Below are positions 39,491-46,718 of a stretch of DNA of 64,000 nucleotides, in pieces. Each line of letters begins with the position of its first letter. Within the stretch, counting starts at the first letter, position 1. Under the pieces are notes generated by a model. The model was not told the origin of the DNA and ran no database searches. It was given only the letters and a program-made list of their open reading frames with translations. Source of the DNA: a virus; IMG/VR virus record IMGVR_UViG_3300023179_000096, positions 1 to 64,000 of that record; one strand, 5' to 3'. The translations under genes were made by a program, and so were the position numbers.

Positions 39491-41980
39491 ATGGCAATCA
39501 AAATAGGCGGAATAACCGTCATCGACGACAGTCGTAATCTATGTAATGCTGCAAATGTTAATGCAACTTCAATTTGCGCAACTAATTTTTATGGAAGCGG
39601 TGCAGGTCTTACTGGGCTAGCTACAGCAGGTGGGGGAGAACTAGTATGTGGTACCACCAGATACACTCTCACTAGTAGTAATCAACGTAGCGTTTCAATT
39701 TGTCTTACATCCACACCTTCCTCGGGGGATATAACCCTACCTAACGCAACTACACTGTCAAAAGGTTCACCGACCTTTACAATTAAAAATGTAAATTGTG
39801 CAACATCTATGGTTATAAGGGATGCAAATAGTTGCATATTAGCGGTTGCTCCTGCATGTTCAACTGTCCAGTTATCGTTATACGATAACTCCTTCTGTCA
39901 AGGTAGGTGGCAAGTCGGCTCTTTTACTTCTCAAGCCCAGATTGTTGATGTTACCTGTGCAAGTTATGGTAATCCTTTCTCTTGTTATTGTTATTATGTA
40001 GACGAAAATTGCAATTGGCATGGTATCTTTTTTAACCCTAATTGCTGCTGTATTTGTTATAGAGCAGTAAAGAAATCTGCTTCAGGCTTCACAGTTAACA
40101 GTAATACATTTACTATACCAGCCACATATTCAACAATTCCTTTTACCATATACTGTGCTTGTTGTAAAGGTGGTTGGATCCTTATACAAGGCTCTAGTTG
40201 CCATACCGGGGGTGGTACTTTAGGATGTAACGCTGTATACTACATAGTAACCAATTGTGACGGTACGTATAGTAGTGCTCCATTCTATGACTGCACAAAA
40301 CAATGTTGTTATGTTGCTCTGGGTTGTAACTCTTCTTGTGGGGAATGGTGGTCAGGTTATAATGGTATATGCCATTTTTTAAATAAGTGGGTGGTAAATT
40401 ATGATACCATTATGAATAACACCACGGATACCTGGTTCTCTACTCGCATTCATTGTTATAATAATCAAACTACGGGTGTCCCAACTATTTGTCAGGCTCT
40501 TTATAGAGGAGGAGCTTACCCTTCCGGTTCATGTAGACTTTGTAGTGCTAGTTTTGGTTGGCAATCACTTTGCTATGATGAAGGATATTTTTTCAATAGA
40601 ACATATGGTTATACGCAGGATGGTACTAATAGGGTAGCAGATTATTTCTGCTTCTGTAATAATGGAAATGTCTGTTACTACTGTTTGTGTGGTGCAAACG
40701 CTGCAGCTTTGAGTACATTTACTGACTACATGATTACCTATATTACATGTGCACATAGAATAGGGTGTGGTGTAAATGCTAGACCACTAGTAACTATAAC
40801 TAAATTTAACCCTGGCCAGGATGGTTTCCAAAACCAGATGGCATTTTCAGCTAATATTTGTGGTACTACTGCACTCTCAGGTTGCTTATTCTGCCCAACA
40901 GGTCTATGTTTTACTCATTCCGGTCAAGAAGGTAATCGTGGAAACGCAGTCTTTTATAGAGTATCCTGTGGATTATTTGCAATTTCAGATTGTGATTGCG
41001 TTACTCAATCATACAAAACAGGTTTCTCTTGGCTTGCAACTGTTTGCCCCCTAACCTTCTGTCCAACCGGTACTTGTTGCACATATGCTTATTATGATAT
41101 GGTAAATCAAAATTGTTGGAGGGCGTTTAATTGCGGCTGTAAAATACCAGGTGATTATAATCAACAAGTATGTGATATGGATTGTGGATTTACTATTGCA
41201 CCATTTGCCTTTAAACAATATCATCTTGTCTGTAATTCGTCCTGCTGTACTATTTACTGGTCACGTGGGTGTGTTATTGGTGACACCTGCTGGCACCTAG
41301 TAAGAATGGGTCATTGTACGGTAGCTGGTGCTTCTGCTTTAAATTGTGTTTGTAGATGGATTATATGTACCTCACCTCATGTCCCCGGTGCTACATCTTG
41401 TTCTTCATTTTATTGCATGGGTACTGCCGATTGTCTATGTTTATATACCTTAAGCGGTATTAGGTATAGATTCTGTGTTTCTGGAGGAGGTACATGGGCT
41501 ACCAACTGCTGTATATCATATGATTGCTGTTTATGTTGTAATTATGGATGTACTAGTTCATGCCCTATTAATGCTTGCTATACCTTCTGCGCATGTGGGG
41601 GTGATAAAGGGGTAACATTTGGTTGTAATACCAATTGTGCAGTACACTATTATGATTTTGCTACATGGCCAGCTGTAATGGCTATAGCAGGATGTATTGA
41701 TAATAAAACCAGATATTCTATTGCCTCATACGACAAAGAAACTTGTCGATTTATGTCGGTTTATAACTGTTGTTCAGCTAGTGGTGCTTTAGATACGGAA
41801 GTTGCTGTAGGTTCCTGGGATCCTAGCACATGTAGTCTTTCTTACCAAAAGGGTGTGCTTATATCTTCATTATCTTTTAATTGGGATACCCTTATACCGT
41901 GTACTTATTCAATACTTTATTCTTGTTCCAATGCTTCATTACTTTTTACTAGAACACTTGGAAAGGTAACATTACTATGA
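39491..41980 (+). CDS. extremely cysteine-rich tail fibre/adhesin protein
   Basis: An 829-residue protein with about 90 cysteines by hand count (near 11 percent), many as CC, CxC or CCCxC (for example NPNCCCICY near 182 and YDCCLCCNYGC near 678), spread over the whole chain. The first 60 residues follow the plan of phage fibre proteins (MAIKIGGITVIDDSRN, then YGSGAGLTGL). It is followed by a fibre-assembly-chaperone-like gene, so it is very likely a tail fibre or adhesin. It is also rich in Tyr, Trp and Gly and has few Lys and Glu. Neighbouring structural proteins have hardly any cysteine. Disulfides after export or lysis, or metal binding, could explain this. No known domain recognised. Confidence 0.75.
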   Translation: MAIKIGGITVIDDSRNLCNAANVNATSICATNFYGSGAGLTGLATAGGGELVCGTTRYTLTSSNQRSVSICLTSTPSSGDITLPNATTLSKGSPTFTIKNVNCATSMVIRDANSCILAVAPACSTVQLSLYDNSFCQGRWQVGSFTSQAQIVDVTCASYGNPFSCYCYYVDENCNWHGIFFNPNCCCICYRAVKKSASGFTVNSNTFTIPATYSTIPFTIYCACCKGGWILIQGSSCHTGGGTLGCNAVYYIVTNCDGTYSSAPFYDCTKQCCYVALGCNSSCGEWWSGYNGICHFLNKWVVNYDTIMNNTTDTWFSTRIHCYNNQTTGVPTICQALYRGGAYPSGSCRLCSASFGWQSLCYDEGYFFNRTYGYTQDGTNRVADYFCFCNNGNVCYYCLCGANAAALSTFTDYMITYITCAHRIGCGVNARPLVTITKFNPGQDGFQNQMAFSANICGTTALSGCLFCPTGLCFTHSGQEGNRGNAVFYRVSCGLFAISDCDCVTQSYKTGFSWLATVCPLTFCPTGTCCTYAYYDMVNQNCWRAFNCGCKIPGDYNQQVCDMDCGFTIAPFAFKQYHLVCNSSCCTIYWSRGCVIGDTCWHLVRMGHCTVAGASALNCVCRWIICTSPHVPGATSCSSFYCMGTADCLCLYTLSGIRYRFCVSGGGTWATNCCISYDCCLCCNYGCTSSCPINACYTFCACGGDKGVTFGCNTNCAVHYYDFATWPAVMAIAGCIDNKTRYSIASYDKETCRFMSVYNCCSASGALDTEVAVGSWDPSTCSLSYQKGVLISSLSFNWDTLIPCTYSILYSCSNASLLFTRTLGKVTLL

Positions 41981-42408
41981 TAATTACAGCTTTAGTCGAT
42001 AATTCTAGAGTAATACAAAAAATAAAAACAGATAATACACCTTTTTTCATAGAGAAACCAGGTCAAGAAAATGTTTTAATTAATACTGAACATATGCCTG
42101 ATGATTTAAAAGAAAGATATAATTATGCAATTCCGTTTCATTCTATGATGTCTAACACCGGCTTTGTTACTCCTCTCTTTGATTTAAAAGATACTGAAAC
42201 AATAACGGAATTATTAAAGGATGAATTTATAATTTTACGTTCTATTCGTAATTTGAAATTATCCGAATCCGATTGGACACAACTTGGTGATGTGCAGTTT
42301 ACTGAGGAAAAAAAACAAGAATGGTTAAATTATCGTCAAGCACTTAGAGATTTACCAGGTAATACACCAAATCCACATTTAGTCGTGTGGCCTGAAAAAC
42401 CGCTTTAA
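41977..42408 (+). CDS. tail fibre assembly chaperone-like protein
   Basis: A 143-residue protein. The C-terminal 60 residues (LRSIRNLKLSESDWTQLGDVQFTEEKKQEWLNYRQALRDLPGNTPNPHLVVWPEKPL) are the tail-assembly-chaperone domain that often follows a fibre gene and helps the tip fold. The N-terminal part (VDNSRVIQKI, FIEKPGQENVLINTEHMPDDL) differs from known ones. It overlaps the cysteine-rich gene by four bases (ATGA), which supports the idea that the cysteine-rich protein is its client. Confidence 0.78.
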   Translation: MIITALVDNSRVIQKIKTDNTPFFIEKPGQENVLINTEHMPDDLKERYNYAIPFHSMMSNTGFVTPLFDLKDTETITELLKDEFIILRSIRNLKLSESDWTQLGDVQFTEEKKQEWLNYRQALRDLPGNTPNPHLVVWPEKPL

Positions 42409-42411
42409 TAT

Positions 42412-42427
42412 ATAATAACGTTATTAT
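42412..42427. repeat. 16-base perfect palindrome
   Basis: ATAATAACGTTATTAT lies in the 53-base gap between the chaperone-like gene and the glycosyltransferase gene. It could be an operator or a weak RNA hairpin. No T-tract follows, so it is not a standard terminator. Confidence 0.4.
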
Positions 42428-42461
42428 TCGTTTTGTTGAAATATTGTAATAAGGAAAAAAA

Positions 42462-43394
42462 ATGCGTAAAGTGATCGTTATTGACGGAGGCGCAGGCCGC
42501 GCCATCGCCGCAATCCCCTCCTTAGAAAAATACGTACGTAATCACCCAGATGAAGACGTACGTATTTTGGTTTTTGGTTGGGATAACTTATACTGGGGTA
42601 ATACTCTCTTACAAGACATTACATATAGTGCCGACACAAAAGGTATCTTTGATAGTTTTATAAAAGATGCTGATGTTATTATATCTCCTGAACCATACCG
42701 CATACCTGGTTATTTTAATCAAAAATTAACTCTTGCTCAAGCTTTTGATAAAGAAATTAATAATACTGACGACCACTCAGATATAGGTCCTCCTAAACTT
42801 TATCTTAGTAAGGGTGAGGAAAAAAATGCTGCTAATATCATTGCTGACTGTAAGGCCCAGCAAAAAAAACAAAAAACTATAGTTATTCAGCCATATGGTC
42901 GTTCAGCTAGAGTTGATAGGGGAGATGTAATTGATGACAGTACCCGAGGGCTTGATTCTAGATCTTACCTTCAGCTAGTAAAGAAATTATCTACAAAGTA
43001 TAATCTTATTTTATTTGCAGAAAAACAATTTCATATCCCAGAAGACACTTACACTCAAAAATTAGAAGCCGATCTTCGCATATGGTCAGCTATTATTGAG
43101 GGCTGTGATTATTTTGTAGGATGTGACTCTGTTGGACAGCATATAGCGCGTGCCTTCAATAAACCAGGTACCGTTATTCTTGGTTCTACTTTTGCAATTA
43201 ATGTTACCTACCCGGACTGGTTTAATATAATAGAAAAAGATGATCTTCCTAAAAAATACTCCCCTATACGGCTTTGCGGTCTTGACTGTCACTTAGCTGA
43301 CAGATATAATGATAAGTTGATGGATTTTTCAGAAAAAGAAATCGATCAAATCTTTATGGCAGTTGTTAATGATATAGAAAAAAAGGTTAAATAA
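42462..43394 (+). CDS. GT9-like (heptosyltransferase-type) glycosyltransferase
   Basis: A 310-residue protein resembling glycosyltransferase family 9 (ADP-heptose:LPS heptosyltransferases). The N-terminal MRKVIVIDGGAGRAIAAIPSLEKYVRNHP and the C-terminal ADLRIWSAIIEGCDYFVGCDSVGQHIARAFNKPGTVILGST fit the two Rossmann halves, the latter being the donor-binding CDSGxxHxA region of GT9. The donor and acceptor cannot be told. It may modify the fibre, capsid or host lipopolysaccharide. AAGGA precedes the ATG, and the carbamoyltransferase follows with one base overlap, so the two act together. Confidence 0.75.
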   Translation: MRKVIVIDGGAGRAIAAIPSLEKYVRNHPDEDVRILVFGWDNLYWGNTLLQDITYSADTKGIFDSFIKDADVIISPEPYRIPGYFNQKLTLAQAFDKEINNTDDHSDIGPPKLYLSKGEEKNAANIIADCKAQQKKQKTIVIQPYGRSARVDRGDVIDDSTRGLDSRSYLQLVKKLSTKYNLILFAEKQFHIPEDTYTQKLEADLRIWSAIIEGCDYFVGCDSVGQHIARAFNKPGTVILGSTFAINVTYPDWFNIIEKDDLPKKYSPIRLCGLDCHLADRYNDKLMDFSEKEIDQIFMAVVNDIEKKVK

Positions 43395-45178
43395 TGGCAT
43401 ATAATATTTTAGCGGTTAACCCTGGACATAATGGAGCCGCAGCATTACTATCAGATGGAGAAGTTGTTTATTATTTGGAAGAAGAGCGTCTTTCAAGGTT
43501 AAAATACGATGGTAACCCGTTCAGAGCAATTTTAGACATTGTTAGTAAATGGCATGTTGATGAGATTGTAATAGGTGGTACTTCAGGACAATTACCTCAG
43601 TTACCATGGACAGGAGAAGATCCTTACACAGCCCTAGTGCGTAAATTTTACCCCGATGTAAAATCGGTTAATCTAGGTAATGAACATCATCTCGGTCACG
43701 CAGCATGTGCGTTTTATAATTCAGGATTTGACAAAGCTATTATTTTAGTGGTTGATGGTGCGGGTTCATATCGGGTTGAACAGCTAGACGAGGAAGGGAA
43801 AGTAAAGGCAGAAGGATTTGAAACTGAGTCATTATGGGTAGGGAGTATAGAAACTCCCCATATATTTGATCTACTTTATAAAGTGTATGGAAATAACACT
43901 GGTATAAAGACGAGTAATGGTAGATTAGAATTTGATAATGCTGTTACGGTTACAAAAGCATATGAGGCTGTAAGCCACTATTTAGGTTTTGGTTTTATAG
44001 AAGCAGGTAAAACAATGGGATTGGCTCCTTATGGAAAAGAATCTTCTGAAATTCCACCTATGTTTGTAAGTAATAGAGGCTCAAAAGATATTTTTGTTCC
44101 TAGTTATCCTGCAGGCGCATTTATAGATACTGCACGATTCCCACATCTACAACAAAAAAATGATCCTAGAGAGTGGCATACGGACCCTAGTTCTCTTTCT
44201 GAAATAGAAAAAGATATTGCATGGCGGGTACAACAAGATACTCAACGTATTGTAGGTGACTACATTGATCTAGCAGTTAGATCCACAGGAATAAAAAAAG
44301 TCGCTATTGCTGGAGGTTATGGTTTAAATTGCGTAGCTAATTATTATTTCCGAAAACGTTTTCCGGATGTAGAATTTTATTGTGAACCTATCGCACACGA
44401 TGGGGGTACAACAATAGGTTTGGCAAAAATGGCATGGTATCAAAATGAAGGAAGTAAAACCCTACCTACATCACCTCAAACTTCTATTTATTATGGGCCT
44501 ACTTACTCCAAAGAGTCAGTTCAATCTGTTTTAGATAGTAATAAAGATAAAATAAAAATAAAAACAGTAACAACAGAAGATATAGCGAAATTAATCGAAG
44601 AAAAGAATATTGTAGCTCTTTACCAGGGAAGATCTGAAGCAGGGCCTCGAGCTCTTGGTAATAGATCTATACTTTATGACCCACGGGATATTAATGGTAA
44701 AGAGATAGTTAATAAAGTGAAAGGCAGAGAATGGTTCAGACCTTTTGCGGGTACTATTCTTAAAGAACATGCAAACGATTGGTTTGATATGGCAGGCATG
44801 GAAGAATCCCCATTCATGATGTATGCTGTTAATGTGGCTGCAGATAAAATTTCAGAGATACCGTGTATTACACATGTAGATGATACCTGCAGGGTTCAAA
44901 CAGTTACGATAGAGCAGAATTTTCATTATTATAATTTAATACAAGAATTTTATAAACTTACAGGTGTGCCAGTCTTGTTTAATACTTCTTTTAATCTTGC
45001 GGGTGAGCCGTTAGTTGAAAAAATAGAAGATGCTCTTGATGCATTGTATAATTCTGAGCTTAAATATCTCTATTTACCAGAATTAGAAGTATTAGTAACT
45101 AAAACAATAGAGGATCCAGTAAAAAATAAAAAAGTAAATAGTATCGATGAACTTTCTGATATTATTATAACTGATTAA
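43394..45178 (+). CDS. NodU/TobZ-type O-carbamoyltransferase
   Basis: A 594-residue enzyme of the carbamoyltransferase family (NodU, CmcH, TobZ), which forms carbamoyl-adenylate and passes carbamoyl to a sugar hydroxyl. The N-terminal Kae1-like part has NPGHNGAAALL near 9 and EHHLGHAACAFYNSGFD near 96-112 with metal-binding His residues. VVDGAGSY, GGYGLNCVANYYFRKRF near 304 and CEPIAHDGGTTIGLA are nucleotide-binding blocks. The C-terminal domain contains YQGRSEAGPRALGNRSIL near 412, which binds carbamoyl phosphate. Related genes occur in marine T4-like phages. Linked to the GT9-like gene, it probably decorates a glycan. Confidence 0.92.
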   Translation: MAYNILAVNPGHNGAAALLSDGEVVYYLEEERLSRLKYDGNPFRAILDIVSKWHVDEIVIGGTSGQLPQLPWTGEDPYTALVRKFYPDVKSVNLGNEHHLGHAACAFYNSGFDKAIILVVDGAGSYRVEQLDEEGKVKAEGFETESLWVGSIETPHIFDLLYKVYGNNTGIKTSNGRLEFDNAVTVTKAYEAVSHYLGFGFIEAGKTMGLAPYGKESSEIPPMFVSNRGSKDIFVPSYPAGAFIDTARFPHLQQKNDPREWHTDPSSLSEIEKDIAWRVQQDTQRIVGDYIDLAVRSTGIKKVAIAGGYGLNCVANYYFRKRFPDVEFYCEPIAHDGGTTIGLAKMAWYQNEGSKTLPTSPQTSIYYGPTYSKESVQSVLDSNKDKIKIKTVTTEDIAKLIEEKNIVALYQGRSEAGPRALGNRSILYDPRDINGKEIVNKVKGREWFRPFAGTILKEHANDWFDMAGMEESPFMMYAVNVAADKISEIPCITHVDDTCRVQTVTIEQNFHYYNLIQEFYKLTGVPVLFNTSFNLAGEPLVEKIEDALDALYNSELKYLYLPELEVLVTKTIEDPVKNKKVNSIDELSDIIITD

Positions 45179-45200
45179 TAGATCAAATTTTAAACTTGCC

Positions 45201-45238
45201 AGGGGAAATGATTTTTATAAAAGATCTTTCCCCTTTTT
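45201..45238 (+). terminator. rho-independent terminator-like hairpin
   Basis: GGGGAAA (45202-45208) pairs with TTTCCCC (45227-45233) across an 18-base loop, followed by six T. It would end the glycan-modification operon, but the same bases also open a 43-codon reading frame. Confidence 0.6.
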
Positions 45239-45339
45239 TCGATTTTTCTGAACTAGATACAGCTTTTAATACTTTTTTTAATGGGAATGTGGGTACTTTA
45301 AATAATCCGTTAGACTCTATTTGCTATAATATTAGCTGA
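45208..45339 (+). CDS. possible 43-residue small protein
   Basis: A 43-codon frame with GGGG just before its ATG, encoding an acidic, Phe-rich peptide (starting MIFIKDLSPFFDFSELD and ending NNPLDSICYNIS). It ends inside the last codons of the convergent minus-strand gene. The composition looks protein-like, but the start overlaps a terminator-like hairpin, so it may be chance. I do not recognise it. It covers most of the gap after the carbamoyltransferase. Confidence 0.3.
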   Translation: MIFIKDLSPFFDFSELDTAFNTFFNGNVGTLNNPLDSICYNIS

Positions 45340-45976
45340 GAGTTGCAACAAACTTTTGTAAGTTATCGAACATATTTACTTTGTTTTTTAATTCTTTATT
45401 TGCAAAAGTGTCGAGTTTTTTAAGCACTGTATCTTGTTTTTCAGAGTTTATTAAAATAGGTCTAGCGCCTACTGAGTAGCCTGCTTTTATTCCGTTGTAA
45501 TTATTTGTAACGAAATACCCCCCTTTATAGTTTTGATTAAATTCTTTTTCGGCTCTTTTTAGCATTCCAGCGTTAGGAAATGCAAATAAATCCTCTTTAA
45601 AATGGGTGGTAGAATATAAAATACCTTCAATTGAAAGTATGCCAGCTTGACCAAATATTTGCATTAGATGCTGAATCCGAGCATCTACATCGTTTTGAGT
45701 AAGTCTACCTTTAGAAATAAGCGGTTCGTTAAAGTATAAGAAAACTTTATAACCGTTTAGTCTCATATTTCGTACAGCTTCTAGCGAACCTGTAATAATA
45801 CTAATATCAGTAGGATTCAATATTTCTTTATCATCCCATACAACCCCTGGTAACTCGATACCGATAGATTCCTTTGAAAAGACTTGCGGCCAATTGGTTA
45901 AAAAGTTAGGTGTACCAGGTTGTGAATTAGTTTGTTGAGGGTTGTTCAAGCTTTTTTCAATAGAAAAACGTCCCAT
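45332..45976 (-). CDS. degenerate HAD-fold (GmhB-like) protein, probably not an enzyme
   Basis: A 214-residue protein whose middle follows heptose-bisphosphate/histidinol phosphatase of the HAD superfamily. GSLEAVRNMRLNGYKVFLYFNEPLISKGRLTQNDVDARIQHLMQIFGQAGI aligns with the GVIEALRELKxAGY...TNQSGIARGxFTE region of GmhB, and FAFPNAGMLKRAEKEF with the KPxPGML block. The active residues are missing: the DRDG nucleophile region reads ELPGVVW, TNQ reads FNE, and the MVGDxxxD metal loop reads FVTNNYNG. It is the only minus-strand gene among the fibre genes. GGAG precedes the ATG. It may have become a binding or structural protein. Confidence 0.62.
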   Translation of the reverse strand: MGRFSIEKSLNNPQQTNSQPGTPNFLTNWPQVFSKESIGIELPGVVWDDKEILNPTDISIITGSLEAVRNMRLNGYKVFLYFNEPLISKGRLTQNDVDARIQHLMQIFGQAGILSIEGILYSTTHFKEDLFAFPNAGMLKRAEKEFNQNYKGGYFVTNNYNGIKAGYSVGARPILINSEKQDTVLKKLDTFANKELKNKVNMFDNLQKFVATLS

Positions 45977-46100
45977 AAAATCTCCATAGTTTAGTTTAGA
46001 ACATTATAATTGCAAAGTTAATACATTGCTACTAAATATATAGGTAATCAAAAAATTTACAAAAAAGTTAATCTACATCTCATTTCTATTTTTCGTTTCT

Positions 46101-46108
46101 TATAAATA
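46101..46108 (+). promoter_or_regulatory. late promoter box TATAAATA
   Basis: A perfect T4 late box with predicted start near 46114, 16 bases before the ATG at 46130; AAGGA serves as ribosome binding site. It drives the second fibre cluster and lies in the gap between the divergent minus-strand gene and the fibre genes. Confidence 0.72.
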
Positions 46109-46129
46109 AAGGGTAAATTAAGGACTACT

Positions 46130-46465
46130 ATGGCAGCTTATTCTAATCTATTCATTGATCAGGGCGCTACTTTTACTTTATCATTTACTGTTTATGATGA
46201 TGATGGGTTGCCAAGAAATCTTACCAACTTCACAGTCAGATCACAGATGAGGCGGTCGTATTATTCTTCCGCTAACACAACAATTACAGCCACAGTTTCA
46301 AATCCTGCAGAGGGGGAAGTAATGTTAGATCTTTCCGCTACACAGACAACTGTTCTTAAACCTGGGAGGTATGTTTATGATGTTGAGCTGGTCAGTACAA
46401 ATTCTTTAGTTGTTGAAAGACTTGTTGAAGGCATTATTACAGTATATCCAGAGGTGACTAGATAA
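46130..46465 (+). CDS. small Ig-like virion protein
   Basis: A 111-residue, almost all-beta protein (QGATFTLSFTVYDDDGLPRNLTNFTVRSQMRRSY...VMLDLSATQTTVLKPGRYVYDVELVSTN...VERLVEGIITVYPEVTR). It resembles the BppU-like N-terminal fold used at bases of fibres in many phages, and similar proteins precede fibre genes in marine T4-like phages. A fibre adaptor role is likely but not proven. It overlaps the next gene by one base. Confidence 0.65.
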   Translation: MAAYSNLFIDQGATFTLSFTVYDDDGLPRNLTNFTVRSQMRRSYYSSANTTITATVSNPAEGEVMLDLSATQTTVLKPGRYVYDVELVSTNSLVVERLVEGIITVYPEVTR

Positions 46466-46692
46466 TGGTAACACGTAGAGCAAATTCAGTAAATATAAAT
46501 ATAAAGAAGTCTTCTGGGGGTACTCTTCAGTCGTTATCTAATGTGATATCCACGGATCTTCAAAACGGTGACACACTAGTATATGACTCTAACACTAATA
46601 AATGGATATCACAGCCTGTTGCAGAAATTGTAGCAGGTGCGCTCGGAAACACCGTGCCTATTCCATCTCTTTTGGATGGCGGGGCATATTAG
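46465..46692 (+). CDS. small fibre-associated protein with DGGAY end
   Basis: A 75-residue protein. LQNGDTLVYDSNTNKWIS near 32-49 is the short beta motif often seen in marine phage fibre proteins. It ends in LLDGGAY, almost the same as the LDGGSY end of the next gene. The shared C-terminal tag may be a docking or assembly signal. Function otherwise unknown. Confidence 0.6.
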   Translation: MVTRRANSVNINIKKSSGGTLQSLSNVISTDLQNGDTLVYDSNTNKWISQPVAEIVAGALGNTVPIPSLLDGGAY

Positions 46693-46718
46693 TACAATGA
46701 CTTAAAAAAAGGACTAAA

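Noticed and set aside
39491-41980. Diversity-generating retroelement target
   Set aside because: No reverse transcriptase gene and no template-repeat copy of the gene were found in the window; cysteine codons are spread over the whole gene, not in a terminal variable region.
41977-42408. Idea that the cysteine-rich gene upstream is a frameshift artefact
   Set aside because: The frame is open for 829 codons with a fibre-type start, a good ribosome binding site and an ATGA-coupled chaperone gene; other frames are full of stops.
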